Part shown: one piece after another, positions 1 through 9,530 of the stretch
Numbering within the stretch: the first letter of the stretch is position 1
How the letters are laid out: each line of letters starts with the position of its first letter
NCBI GenBank assembly: GCA_007859835.1
Contig: SJPJ01000001.1
Span: forward strand, 4,817,078-4,881,077
Direction of reading: 5' to 3'
DNA length: 64,000 bases
Source of the DNA: Novipirellula herctigrandis
GTDB taxonomy: Bacteria; Planctomycetota; Planctomycetia; Pirellulales; Pirellulaceae
Made by a program: the position numbers and the translations under genes
Notes under the pieces: model-generated
The model's input: the letters and a program-made list of their open reading frames with translations, nothing else
Database searches by the model: none
Told to the model about the DNA's origin: nothing

Positions 1-2
1 AA

Positions 3-2426
3 CACGATGAACGGCTGCTCCAGGGAGGTGAGTTGTCAGGCAAAGTCAAATTGCGTGTCCCGCTCTCTAGCGTGGACAGGATCGAGACTTACCAACTCGA
101 CGGAAACGTAACTGGTAAAGGTCTGAAACTATCGGACCTGCCGCCAGCTGACTTCGACACTGGACGAGTACAGATTACAAATGGAAAACTGTTGCTTGAT
201 GCGTTCTCGATGATGGCACGTCGCGGCGAGGAAACGAAAGATTCGATTCAAATCCTGGCAAAGGCCTCTGTGCCTCTGACGGACAAAGGCGAATTTCAGT
301 TTGAGCTAGCCGGTGACAATTTACCCGTTGGAACCGTGGCCCGAATGCTCACGCAGCCCCAAGCAACAAGCACGAACCACGTCGCCGAGGGCAAACTTGA
401 CTTGCATCTTACCGGCAAGGGGCGACTCCGTGAGAATCTTCAAAATTCAACTTGGGATCTTCGTGGCGCCGTGGCGTCGCCGGGACTAGCCATTGCTGGT
501 TTCGATCTGGGCACGTTAGAGCACAACATCCATTTGACGCCAACTGAATTCAACCTCACTCCGAAACGGAAGCCCGAAAATCTACCCACCACATTCCGCC
601 TCAAACAATTTCACTCGAACTACTCCATCACCGATGAATCATTGGTCATCAATGGAATTGACGCATCGTTATTTGACGGTCGATTGATGGGGTCGGCGAA
701 TGTTCCACTGGGATCAACCGGTGACCTCGTCGTTAAACTGAACCTTGACAAGATTCGACGCTCGATCGCATTGCCTATCGCTTCTCGCTCGACAATGACA
801 CTGACCACCGTGTTTTCCGGTGATCTTGATTGGACAGTTCCCATCGATGCCGTTGACCAGCCCGTTGAGCATCAGGGAAGAGCAAAAATTTCCTTGCAGA
901 ACATCACACTCGGCAGTACTGACATCGGGAATCTGGAGCTAAGGGTTGCAGCACAAGCGGGAGAAGTCTCGCTGACAGCAGATGGCAAAGTTTTTGATGG
1001 TACCGTCAAGGTCGAAACCAACGCGGCAATGCAGGCCAACGATCACTGGTCAAACATCCGTCGACGGTTGACCAAAACCATGCTGAATTTTGGGGATGTG
1101 TCAATTGGTTCTCTGCTCACTTTGGCCACCGGAAACAGAGCGAACTTGATGGGGCTGGCGTCCGGCGAAGTGGTAGTCAGCGGTTTCAATGGGAACGTCA
1201 CGTCCATGGCTGCGATTCCCAATGCGGATATCACTTTCGAACTGAGCAGCGTCAGCCATCGTTCGCGATTAATCTCTCGGGCGTTGCGATTACGCGGGAA
1301 ATTGGAGCGAGGAATTTTCAGTATCGACTCCTTCGTCGGCGATTACGCCGGCGGCACGGCCAGGGTGGAAGGGCGAGTCTACTTGGTTGATCCTAAGAGT
1401 ACATTACGCCCGAAGGCTGACCTGCGTTTGTCGGCAAGTCGCGTCACTCTCGATCGTGGACTCTGGTTTCTTGGTGATCTAGCCAACGATTACCAAGGGC
1501 GAGCATCCGTAACCGCAACCGTCGCCGGCTATGGTGAATCCATCCGTGTTCGCGGCAGTGTGGATGGCCGAGAATTGGTGTTTTATGGGCTCCGCCTCGG
1601 TTCCGCACATAGTGGGATTGCCGCAGACGCGGACATCGGTCACCAGAGCTGGAAACTTCGTTTTCCTTCGGTTCGATCGAGCCTGGGTGGCGGACAGGTC
1701 GAAGGTGAACTATCGCTCGGGTCGCCCCGAAGTGGTGGGCGTGGCGTCGATTTCATTAGCCGATGGCGAACGCGGAGAGTTGACTTCTTCCGCTTGACAA
1801 CACAGTTGGGAAAATCCAATTCCCTAGCCCACGGTGAAATTACGGGTGATTTGGCTCTTCGCGGAAAATCCATTCGTTCCATCGACGATTTGGCCGGCAG
1901 GTTCGATTTCAAGCTCGGGCAAACGCGCGGTGCGGCCATACCGGGACTGATTGGAGTGTCACGATTCCTCGGACCAGCCTCACTGGCAACACAAACGTTC
2001 GACGTTGGCGCCGCCAATGGCATGATTGGCGGTGGCGCAGTGGTCATTGATGAATTCTGGATGGGGTCGGATACTGCACTCGTCCAAGCGGATGGAAAAA
2101 TATTCATCCGCAGTGGAAGGATGGACTTGAACGCTATGATAGCGACAGGCGACTACCGGGACATTGTTGCAAACTTTGCCCAACTGGCACAGCAATACGC
2201 CCTTCGGTCAGTGCTTCCAACATCCGCGATCCTGGACATTTCAGAACTACTGCGTGATCGCACGCTGGTGGTCGGAGTGACGGGGACAATGCAAGCCCCA
2301 ATCGTACGGCTCCGCCCCGTTGAGACATTCCGCGAAGAGACAGCCCGTTTCCTGCTGCGCGAAGGCCAACGGCTGATTCTGACTGGCGTGGCTGCGGAAG
2401 CCGTTACTGGGTTTAACATCAAATAG
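3..2426 (+). CDS. AsmA-like C-terminal region protein (5' end outside window)
   Basis: The frame is open from base 3 of the window. A TTG codon at 33 could start translation, but the frame reads on upstream in the same style, so I treat the gene as cut by the left edge. About 800 residues are visible, mostly alternating short beta-strand sequence typical of AsmA/TamB/YhdP-type envelope proteins, which are thought to act in lipid transport or outer-membrane assembly from a periplasmic position. The last 250 residues carry the most familiar stretch: a Gly-rich segment with a GEITGDLALRG-like strand pair, the FDFKLGQTRGAAIPG segment, and the final segment on regulating VQADGKIFIRSGRMDLN. No membrane segment is visible in the retained part, as expected if the N-terminal anchor is missing. 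A hairpin follows the stop. The family call is from general pattern, not a search. Confidence 0.6.
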   Translation, partial: HDERLLQGGELSGKVKLRVPLSSVDRIETYQLDGNVTGKGLKLSDLPPADFDTGRVQITNGKLLLDAFSMMARRGEETKDSIQILAKASVPLTDKGEFQFELAGDNLPVGTVARMLTQPQATSTNHVAEGKLDLHLTGKGRLRENLQNSTWDLRGAVASPGLAIAGFDLGTLEHNIHLTPTEFNLTPKRKPENLPTTFRLKQFHSNYSITDESLVINGIDASLFDGRLMGSANVPLGSTGDLVVKLNLDKIRRSIALPIASRSTMTLTTVFSGDLDWTVPIDAVDQPVEHQGRAKISLQNITLGSTDIGNLELRVAAQAGEVSLTADGKVFDGTVKVETNAAMQANDHWSNIRRRLTKTMLNFGDVSIGSLLTLATGNRANLMGLASGEVVVSGFNGNVTSMAAIPNADITFELSSVSHRSRLISRALRLRGKLERGIFSIDSFVGDYAGGTARVEGRVYLVDPKSTLRPKADLRLSASRVTLDRGLWFLGDLANDYQGRASVTATVAGYGESIRVRGSVDGRELVFYGLRLGSAHSGIAADADIGHQSWKLRFPSVRSSLGGGQVEGELSLGSPRSGGRGVDFISRWRTRRVDFFRLTTQLGKSNSLAHGEITGDLALRGKSIRSIDDLAGRFDFKLGQTRGAAIPGLIGVSRFLGPASLATQTFDVGAANGMIGGGAVVIDEFWMGSDTALVQADGKIFIRSGRMDLNAMIATGDYRDIVANFAQLAQQYALRSVLPTSAILDISELLRDRTLVVGVTGTMQAPIVRLRPVETFREETARFLLREGQRLILTGVAAEAVTGFNIK

Positions 2427-2432
2427 CGAGTT

Positions 2433-2453
2433 ACATCGAGTTTCACTCGATGT
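2433..2453 (+). terminator. Hairpin downstream of the AsmA-like gene
   Basis: ACATCGAG and CTCGATGT form an 8-bp perfect stem around the 5-base loop TTTCA, starting 6 bases after the stop codon of the AsmA-like gene. No T-run follows, so it is not a classical intrinsic terminator. It could stabilise the 3' end or be a Rho-assisted stop. Confidence 0.35.
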
Positions 2454-2565
2454 CCGGTTGTGCGGATTCTTCCAACTGAACGGCGTCCGTGTTTTGAATC
2501 GCGTGCGTCATGCTACTTGAGCCGATTATTCCTGTTGGATGGATTCCACACTAACAGGTGAAACG

Positions 2566-3681
2566 ATGAATCGGACGCGTTACCACGTTCAAACTGCTAT
2601 TTCGGGACCGCTACTCTTGTTGTGTTGTGGCCTCCTCAGCGGGTGCAGCACACTGGGTTTATCGCTGTACCCCTCAGGGGCGACCCTGACGACGGAAGCC
2701 AAATCGGTCCTTGATGCGTCTCGCATTCCAAGCGGAATACCGCGAGAGAACTCAAAGACCGTTTTACCACCACATGCACTTGAGCCGGGCGATTCGTTGT
2801 TGATCGAACCGGTCAACCTCGACCTTCGCTTACCCGCTGATCAGGTTGTCCTAGCGGACGGCACGGTCGACCTTGGACCTTACGGGCGAATCGTCGTCGC
2901 GGGACAAGGTTTAGAACAGGCCGAATCTCTGATCGAGCAACAAATCGGGTTTCAAATTCGTCAACAACGTGAGTCGTGTAAACAGTTCGCCATTGGAGAT
3001 GATCACCAGACGATCGATTCGCCCCCTTTGCCCGATGATTGTGACGCGATCGCGGTAAATGTCCGGATGCTTGACCCTGTGCATCGCTTTTATGTCCTTG
3101 GCGAAGTCAATGCGCCAGGATCTTATCCATTGTCGGGATACGAAACGGTTTTGGATGCAATCGTCGCCGCCGGAGGCCTAACGAGTAGTGCAAACCCATG
3201 CAAAATTCTGCTCGCTCGGCCAACCGATCCCTGCGACTGTCGCGTGACGCTGCCAGTGTGTTATCGAGAGATCGTTCAAATGGGCAACACCGCATCGAAC
3301 TATCAACTTCAACCGGGTGATCGTGTTTTTGTATCTACGCGATCTTGCATGGACGAACTGATGTTTTGGCGTGCAAGTCGTCCATGTGAGCGATGTTTGG
3401 GATGCAATCGAGCATGCAAAAACCCATCCGTGACAACCGCTCAGCCGATGGCGGCGGTTACAAACACGATGATACCGCCCGGAAGTGTTGGTTGGATGCG
3501 ATTGGCGAACGACCCACTGCGTCACAATGATCTTGTTGAGAATAGTGGGTTTGACACCCCCAACGCGACACCGTCCCTGAGTCACTTTCTCAGCCAACCG
3601 TTACAGAAAGCGGCAGTCGAAAGGCCTGTTCGCGAAGCGGACGTTGATGGCGAATTGGATTTTGCACCACGATCGGAATGA
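2566..3681 (+). CDS. Polysaccharide biosynthesis/export lipoprotein (SLBB)
   Basis: A 371-residue outer-membrane type lipoprotein of the Wza/polysaccharide-export family, which forms or gates the exit channel for capsule or exopolysaccharide. I prefer the ATG at 2566 over the in-frame ATG at 2539 because AGGTGA lies just upstream of it. The N-terminus is a hydrophobic signal ending in the lipobox LLSGC, with lipidated Cys27. The poly-export domain spans roughly residues 65-180 (motifs LEPGDSLLIEP and ADGTVDLGPYGRI). An SLBB domain follows at about 180-260 (FYVLGEVNAPGSYPL, then LDAIVAAGGL and GDRVFV). The C-terminal 110 residues contain a cysteine cluster (CERCLGCNRAC) and low-complexity sequence that is not part of the standard family. 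No polysaccharide synthase genes are adjacent, so the substrate is unknown. Confidence 0.8.
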   Translation: MNRTRYHVQTAISGPLLLLCCGLLSGCSTLGLSLYPSGATLTTEAKSVLDASRIPSGIPRENSKTVLPPHALEPGDSLLIEPVNLDLRLPADQVVLADGTVDLGPYGRIVVAGQGLEQAESLIEQQIGFQIRQQRESCKQFAIGDDHQTIDSPPLPDDCDAIAVNVRMLDPVHRFYVLGEVNAPGSYPLSGYETVLDAIVAAGGLTSSANPCKILLARPTDPCDCRVTLPVCYREIVQMGNTASNYQLQPGDRVFVSTRSCMDELMFWRASRPCERCLGCNRACKNPSVTTAQPMAAVTNTMIPPGSVGWMRLANDPLRHNDLVENSGFDTPNATPSLSHFLSQPLQKAAVERPVREADVDGELDFAPRSE

Positions 3682-3872
3682 CCGACGAAACCGGTGACAG
3701 GGTTGAGCGACATAGGGAAAGGCACCGACGGATGTATTTCCGTGCCGGATGGATTGACGGCGGATTATCCTGTCGCGTGAATGCGTCTTGCGGGTTACGA
3801 TACACCCGCTGAAAGAGTTGTCGGAATCGACTGGCCGCTTTTTCTTCCCCCCGGCTTCTTTGGACATCACCC

Positions 3873-5252
3873 ATGATATTGTCAGATTTGTTGATCGCTG
3901 CCACTGAATCGCCTGTCGCGGATGCCAGCGATGGCTCGCTTCGACAAACGCTCTTCTATTTGGGACTAGCGATTATTCTGATTATTCTCAACGGCTTCTT
4001 TGTGGCCGCGGAGTTTGCACTGGTCAAAGTCCGTATCTCGCGAATCGAACGCCTCGCACGGGACGGCAAAGCGTTTGCAGAAACGGCAAAATGGCTCGCC
4101 AAACGACTCGATGAGTCGCTTTCCGCGTGCCAATTGGGGATCACGATGGCGTCGCTGGCGCTCGGTTGGGTGGGCGAGCCTGCATTTGCCAGACTGGTCG
4201 AACCTCTCCTTGGTTGGGCCGGCATCACCGACCCAAGAGTGATTCACGGTTTGGGATTTGTCGCCGCCTTCACTGCAATCACTGGTTTGCATTTGGTTGT
4301 TGGTGAGCAGTTCCCAAAAATCTTTGCTATTCGACGACCTGAGCCAATGCTTTTGTGGTGTGCATTACCGCTAAAGTTTTTCTACGTGCTGCTCTATCCG
4401 TTCTTGACGGTCCTCAATATCGTTACAACTTTTCTGCTGCGGTTGGTTGGCATTCGCGGTGCGTCGGATCACGCTGGCGTCAACACAGAAGAAGAGATCC
4501 GAGCATTGCTCCGGGAAGCCCACGTCCATGGGAATCTGTCTCGCAATGAGCATTCGCTCATCAATAACGTCTTTGAGTTTGACGACATGATCGTTCGGCG
4601 AGTCATGCTACCACGTGGCGAAGTCGCTTTCTTTGACATTAATGAGCCCGTGTCAAAGCTTCGAGAACTCGTCCGTCAGACAATGCATACACGTTATCCA
4701 GTTTGTGACCGTTCGCTAGACAAGGTGTTGGGCGTGGTTCACATAAAGGACTTATTGAATGTTCCGCCGGATGATGAAGCGTTCGATGTCCGTACGATTA
4801 TGCGTCCACCTAAGAAGCTTCCCGAAACGATGCCGATCAGTCGTGTACTGAGGCACTTTCAGGCAACTCACCAACTCATGGCGTTTGTCATCGACGAATA
4901 TGGAACGATCACAGGTATGGTGACCCTTGAAAACGTACTGGAAAAGATCGTCGGCGAGGTGGATGACGAGTTTGATATCTCTGAACCGAACATCGTCCCC
5001 GAGGGCCCAGGCAAGTTTCTAGTTGCTGGAACGACGCTACTGAACGAAGCACGGCGAAGATTGAACATCCCGCTGGAAGAAGCTGTCGAAGCCGATACCA
5101 TCAGCGGCTTGCTGACCGAATTTCGACAATCCATTCTGAACCAAGGCGACGTGATCGAGTTGGAAGGAGCCGTCGCCGAGGTGCTGGAAATGAAGCAGGA
5201 AAGTGCAACATCCGTTCGGTTCACAATCGACAACTCGGACGACACAGAGTAA
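3873..5252 (+). CDS. CNNM/CorC (HlyC)-type transporter, DUF21 + CBS pair
   Basis: A 459-residue inner-membrane protein with the standard order of the HlyC/CorC family. An N-terminal leader is followed by a DUF21 membrane domain at about residues 25-215 (NGFFVAAEFALVKVR, then three further hydrophobic spans). A CBS-pair module comes next at about 230-355 (VRRVMLPRGEV; VIDEYGTITGMVTLENVLE). The CorC_HlyC domain closes the protein at about 370-455 (FLVAGTTLLNEARRRLNIPL, ADTISGLL). Members are linked to magnesium or cobalt efflux and to membrane integrity, and CBS modules bind adenine nucleotides. Length and order are normal for the family. The neighbours are other envelope genes with long spacers, so this is probably a single-gene unit. 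Confidence 0.9.
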   Translation: MILSDLLIAATESPVADASDGSLRQTLFYLGLAIILIILNGFFVAAEFALVKVRISRIERLARDGKAFAETAKWLAKRLDESLSACQLGITMASLALGWVGEPAFARLVEPLLGWAGITDPRVIHGLGFVAAFTAITGLHLVVGEQFPKIFAIRRPEPMLLWCALPLKFFYVLLYPFLTVLNIVTTFLLRLVGIRGASDHAGVNTEEEIRALLREAHVHGNLSRNEHSLINNVFEFDDMIVRRVMLPRGEVAFFDINEPVSKLRELVRQTMHTRYPVCDRSLDKVLGVVHIKDLLNVPPDDEAFDVRTIMRPPKKLPETMPISRVLRHFQATHQLMAFVIDEYGTITGMVTLENVLEKIVGEVDDEFDISEPNIVPEGPGKFLVAGTTLLNEARRRLNIPLEEAVEADTISGLLTEFRQSILNQGDVIELEGAVAEVLEMKQESATSVRFTIDNSDDTE

Positions 5253-5438
5253 CCGACGACACCAATAGGGAAGCACGCCGCAGTTGATTTTGATCTCTAG
5301 TTCATCCTATTTAAAGGCGTGAACCTCATTGGGGTTGCGTCTTGGTCGCTCGGCATCGCTAAGCTTAGGATTAATACAAACTCAACCGACGCGACGCATC
5401 CGCAAGGGAACATCTAAAAGCAGACAGGGCTCCATACC

Positions 5439-5978
5439 GTGAAAGACCGCCCACGTTCTTGCGCCGCTCGGGGAGCTTTACACTTCGTTATTCTTATCGT
5501 TACCGGTTGCATTGCATAAGCCCAGCCGCCGACGTCGATGGGCGCGAAACAGCAAAATGTCGCATTGGAATTGCGAATCGCGATGCTGCAAGAAGCGGCA
5601 AATCACGATCCGACCGAACAAGCCGAGCGTAGTGACGAGTCGCACATCGATCTTCTGAAACAAATCGATGTCGTTATCGCTCAACAGAAGAACACGACTT
5701 CGACGCTGCAAGACACACAGAGCAAGCAAGTTGAGTTGGAAACCGAACTCGGGCGATTGGCCGACAAGCAACTCGACAATGGTCCGCCGTACTCGATCCG
5801 GATGCTCGATCAATTGCGTGACGCGATCGCAGCCGACAAAGCAAAACGCGAGTCCTTGGAAAATAGCCTTCTGACCGCCCGTGAAACCCTCGAACAGACG
5901 CCTTGGCGACGCATCATCCGGTTAATCGCTCACTACCATGAACCTGATGGTTTGGTGATCAGTCCCAGGCAACGTTAA
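5439..5978 (+). pseudogene. Broken secreted coiled-coil protein (stop in signal peptide)
   Basis: A GTG at 5439 begins 26 codons that read as a typical signal peptide: basic VKDRPRSCAARG, then hydrophobic ALHFVILIVTGCIA. An in-frame TAA sits at 5517-5519 and the same frame then runs without interruption to 5978. Read through, the junction would be A-stop-A-Q, so the stop occupies the middle position of an Ala-X-Ala cleavage site. The downstream part can start only at ATG 5538 (146 residues). It is polar, with heptad-like coiled-coil sequence (LELRIAMLQEAA, IDVVIAQQKNTTSTLQ, ELGRLADKQL). It ends abruptly and resembles the periplasmic N-terminal part of large MscS/KefA-like proteins, but that is only an impression. 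Most likely it is a decayed fragment. Confidence 0.55.
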
Positions 5979-6398
5979 GGCTTGTTCCCGGTGGTGACGA
6001 ATGAGCCGGATTTTTGTCGTCCAAAACACGAATCCGCTCGATATTTGCGTCGACGACAGCTTGGGATTGCTTCGGTCCCGACGGATAAGGTACCAGCATT
6101 CCGTTTTCTCCGCTGTGCCGCTTAAAACATGGTTCCGGCCCCGCGGTTTCGGTTCCATGCTATTCTGAAATGCCCCGGTCTAGCTACAGCGGTCCGCGCC
6201 AAGACTCTACCGATTCACTCAAAAGAGCATACTATGGTTGGGAACCAAGATCACTTCCTTGCCGTTGTGGGGTCAACATATTGTTTGCCACCCCCCGGGT
6301 CATCCGGTTTTTAATGTACAGCTCAAACCAATTGACCTGGTAGCATGTGAAATCGAAACGAATGCAAAACAGACACCATCCAAAGAATGAGGTCCAAC
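5979..6398 (+). other. Intergenic stretch without a recognisable gene
   Basis: No frame shows a protein I recognise or a convincing ribosome binding site. Open frames on both strands are short and of mixed composition. The stretch holds the promoter region of the following sulfatase; I cannot place promoter boxes with confidence. A GAGG at 6389-6392 precedes the ATG at 6399 and decides that start. Confidence 0.4.
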
Positions 6399-8051
6399 AT
6401 GATTCCGTTCCTTGCCAGTTCGACACATGATTTCGATACACGCAGTGGCGAGCAAAGACCCCCATTTCATTCGCAACGTCGAATCATTTCACTCACCTTC
6501 ATGGTGTGTGTAGCACTCATCACGCAATCCAATTTTCTAGCACCACTAAGAGCCGAGTCAGGCAACCGTCCAAACATCGTCTTGATTATGGCTGACGATA
6601 TCGGGTACTCAGACCTCGGCTGTTTCGGTAGTGAAATCGAAACACCCAATCTAGATGGTTTGGCAAGTAACGGATTGCGATTCACTAATTTTTACAGTGA
6701 AAACATGTGCTGGGTGTCGCGAGCAGCCCTGCTGACCGGCATTTATCACAAGACCTCAATGTTTGAAAATGCGATTCATCCACGGTGTGTGGCGTTGCCC
6801 GAAGTGCTTCACGACCATGGATACCAGACGCGGATGTCTGGAAAGTGGCATCTCGCCGGTGCGCCTTACCGCGTCTTTCCAAATGACCGTGGGTTTGACG
6901 AGTTCTACGGCATCCTCGGCGGAGCCGCGAGCTTCTATGCACCGGCGTTCTTGTCACGCGACCGGACCAATGTTGAATCGGAAGCCAATAACAATCCCGA
7001 CTACTATTTTACCGATGCGATCAGCAGCGAAGCGAGTCGAATGATTCGTTCCGCCGACGCCAAAAAACCCTTGTTCCTTAGTGTCGCCTACACGGCCGCG
7101 CACTGGCCACTGCATGCAAAACCGTCAGACATGAAGGCCTATGAGGGAAAGTATGCAATCGGATGGGATCGATTACGTGCGCAGCGCTTGGCAACCATGA
7201 AAAAGCTAGGCATCATTTCCCAGGACGTTCTGCTTTCGACTCGCCATTCAAACGTGCCAGCATGGAAGGACGAACCGAACCAAGCTTGGCAACAACGAAG
7301 AATGGAAGTCTACGCGGCACAGGTCACGTCAATGGACCGCGGCATTGGTCAAATCGTCCAAACTCTTAAAGAAACAGACCGGTTTGAAAACACGTTGATC
7401 TTCTTCACCATCGATAACGGTGGATGCCACGTGGAATATCTACCCGATCGCACCGGTGACTTTCTGCCCAAACAAACACGAGATGGACGTCCGATGCGGC
7501 CGGGCAACTTGCCAGAAATCATGCCGGGCCCCGAGGACACTTACCAGAGCTATGGCTACGGTTGGGCTAACGCTTCCAATACGCCGTATCGGCAATTCAA
7601 ACAATTTGACCACGAAGGCGGAATTCGCACACCCATGATTGCCCACTGGCCAAAAGGAATCGCCAGCAAAGGCGACTTGGTTCGTTCGGTATCTCATTTA
7701 ATCGATATCATGCCTACCGTTTTGGATGTAATTGGTGTGTCTGTGCCCAATGAGTACAACGGTCACGAGCCGATCAAGATGGACGGGCAGTCAATGGCGG
7801 GCAGTTTTGAAGGAGAAGCGATTGCGGGCCATGAAATATTGTTTTTTCATCACGCCAAGGGGCGAGCGATTCGTTACGGTGACTGGAAGCTTGTTGCCGA
7901 AAACAAGAAACCCTGGGAGCTATACGACCTGAGTCGTGACCCTACCGAATCGAATAATCTCGCGCAAGAAATGCCAGAAAAAGTGAAGGCCCTCGAACTC
8001 ATTTGGGAAACAGAGTCGAGGCGACTCAAAAAACAAGCCGAGCAACCATGA
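6399..8051 (+). CDS. Secreted type I sulfatase with atypical CWVSR motif
   Basis: A 550-residue sulfatase of the alkaline-phosphatase superfamily, predicted to hydrolyse sulfate esters outside the cytoplasm. ATG 6399 is preferred over ATG 6387 because GAGG lies 6 bases upstream. The N-terminus has an unusually long polar stretch before the hydrophobic signal segment (LTFMVCVALITQ). Metal-binding sequence ADDIGYSDLGCFG, the GKWHLAG segment with Lys and His, and FTIDNGG are all present. The maturation motif, where Cys becomes formylglycine, reads C104-W-V-S-R followed by AALLTG. Families recognised by FGE or anSME normally have Pro or Ala at the third position, so Val is atypical. The C-terminal part (GRAIRYGDWKLV, ELYDLSRDPTE) is standard. 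The stop overlaps the start of a broken gene by ATGA, which suggests a former operon. Confidence 0.9.
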   Translation: MIPFLASSTHDFDTRSGEQRPPFHSQRRIISLTFMVCVALITQSNFLAPLRAESGNRPNIVLIMADDIGYSDLGCFGSEIETPNLDGLASNGLRFTNFYSENMCWVSRAALLTGIYHKTSMFENAIHPRCVALPEVLHDHGYQTRMSGKWHLAGAPYRVFPNDRGFDEFYGILGGAASFYAPAFLSRDRTNVESEANNNPDYYFTDAISSEASRMIRSADAKKPLFLSVAYTAAHWPLHAKPSDMKAYEGKYAIGWDRLRAQRLATMKKLGIISQDVLLSTRHSNVPAWKDEPNQAWQQRRMEVYAAQVTSMDRGIGQIVQTLKETDRFENTLIFFTIDNGGCHVEYLPDRTGDFLPKQTRDGRPMRPGNLPEIMPGPEDTYQSYGYGWANASNTPYRQFKQFDHEGGIRTPMIAHWPKGIASKGDLVRSVSHLIDIMPTVLDVIGVSVPNEYNGHEPIKMDGQSMAGSFEGEAIAGHEILFFHHAKGRAIRYGDWKLVAENKKPWELYDLSRDPTESNNLAQEMPEKVKALELIWETESRRLKKQAEQP

Positions 8052-8338
8052 TGACCGCAAGCAAGTCTCCTAGCCGTCGCATTGTCATTGAATTTATTTT
8101 CTTGGTGGTCGTCACACCGTTGACGATTTCCGCTTCTGCATCGGACCAACTGTTCGATATGGATGCGATTCGCAATGCGAGCACTCTTGCCATTTAAGTT
8201 GTGAAGGATTGGCATCGCGTTGAGAGTCCAAACGCCGCGCGTCAGAAACTGGTCCCCATCAACGTGAGCGAATCCTGGCACGGAGAAAATTACCCAAGCC
8301 TTATTGGTTCCCGACATGCAGGAGCTAACCTTCACTAG
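8048..8338 (+). pseudogene. Remnant of a secreted protein after the sulfatase
   Basis: ATG 8048 overlaps the sulfatase stop. It starts 49 codons with a clear signal peptide (IVIEFIFLVVVTPLTISASASD) and a short mature part, ended by TAA at 8195-8197. The same frame continues for 46 more sense codons to TAG at 8336. That stretch (VVKDWHRVESPNAARQKLV, then PINVSESWHGENYP) reads like genuine protein and reminds me of the N-terminal region of secreted alpha/beta hydrolases common in Pirellulales. The rest of such a gene is absent: the opposite-strand xylanase ends at 8385. I read this as the 5' stump of a lost secreted-enzyme gene with an additional nonsense mutation. The family suggestion is from memory and is weak. 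Confidence 0.5.
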
Positions 8339-8384
8339 AAAAGACGCCAAGGTTTGCGTTGCGGCACCGAAGTTACCAGTGCCA

Positions 8385-9530
8385 CTACGCGGCCATCTTT
8401 GAGTATTCGCAACACGGGATTGATCGTGTCAGTGATTTGATCACTGCATGATAGGCTGGCTTGGGTTGTCGATTCCGATCGAAGAGCGTTGGATAGTTGT
8501 CTCGCTTCCATGGGAAGGTGTTTAGCCAGCTTTCGCCATCGTGGATGTTCCAAAACGAAACTCGCAGGATCACATCCTCATACTTTTCGAACAGATCGAA
8601 CAGCTTCGCGAATTGTTCGGCCTGTCGATCGAGTAGCTCCGGCGGGCAACCATCCGGATACGGATTGAACTTTGCCAACTGATCGCGATTCTTCCCTCCC
8701 TCGGCCCACCAACCATTGCGGGGAATCATATCGATATCCAATTCCGATATTGCAATTTTGACATTGAGCTTTCGTAGTAAGATTAGAAGCTCTTCGAGCG
8801 ACTGATACGGAACGTCGTCAAGGTTGTAGTGCCCCTGGATTCCGATCGCATCAATGTGCACATTCTCTTGCTGAATTTTTTTCACCAGACGCTCCATCCT
8901 GTCACGTCTCCATTGCTCGTGACAATGATAATCGTTGTAAATCAACAACGCTTCGGGATCCAACTCGTGCGTGTATCGAAACGCTTCGACGATGAAATCA
9001 TCACCCAGTAGTTTCGCCCACACCGAATCACGCAGATACTCGTCATTGCGATCCCCAATCGCTTCGTTCACAACGTCCCACGATTGCACCCGTCCCTTGT
9101 AACGCTGGACCACGGTTTCTATATGAGTCTTCATGCGTTGCATCAGGACTTCCGGTTCGACCTGCTTGTCGCCGTCGCGGTAAAACCACTCGGGCGTTCG
9201 GTCGTCTTTGGCCCAAATCAGACAATGCCCCAGTACCTTCAATCCGTGGCGATGAGCCAACTCAACAAACTCGTCAGCTTTCTCAAATTGAAAGTTGCCT
9301 TCGACGGGCTGTGTCGCCGCAAACTTCATGCAGTTCTCAGGCGTTACATAGTTGAAATGCTTCAACACTAATTCGCGATTCTCTGGCAACCGAAAAGCCT
9401 GCGATCCGATTCCAACACCCATATCAAAGCGGCCATCAACAGCATCAATCAACGACAAAGGCTCTTTGGCGGCAACATAATTACCGAGGATAAGAGAACA
9501 CAGGACAGCGGCAATTGATTTGAAAAACAT
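8385..9530 (-). CDS. Endo-1,4-beta-xylanase, GH10
   Basis: A 381-residue secreted glycoside hydrolase family 10 enzyme that cleaves internal beta-1,4-xylosidic bonds with retention. A short signal peptide (residues 1-21, ending YVAA) is followed by a single TIM-barrel domain covering the rest. The family landmarks are in order: FNYVTPENCMKF (residues 59-70), GHCLIWAKD, WDVVNEA with acid/base Glu156, LLIYNDYH, GIQGHYN, and ISELDID with nucleophile Glu263. The late FWNIHDGESWLN matches the usual F-W-G-x-x-D-x-x-S-W region with an Asn-Ile variation. No carbohydrate-binding module is attached. The gene is the last of four minus-strand genes. The C-terminal tail (SIPCCEYSKMAA) is odd but short. 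Confidence 0.93.
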   Translation of the reverse strand: MFFKSIAAVLCSLILGNYVAAKEPLSLIDAVDGRFDMGVGIGSQAFRLPENRELVLKHFNYVTPENCMKFAATQPVEGNFQFEKADEFVELAHRHGLKVLGHCLIWAKDDRTPEWFYRDGDKQVEPEVLMQRMKTHIETVVQRYKGRVQSWDVVNEAIGDRNDEYLRDSVWAKLLGDDFIVEAFRYTHELDPEALLIYNDYHCHEQWRRDRMERLVKKIQQENVHIDAIGIQGHYNLDDVPYQSLEELLILLRKLNVKIAISELDIDMIPRNGWWAEGGKNRDQLAKFNPYPDGCPPELLDRQAEQFAKLFDLFEKYEDVILRVSFWNIHDGESWLNTFPWKRDNYPTLFDRNRQPKPAYHAVIKSLTRSIPCCEYSKMAA

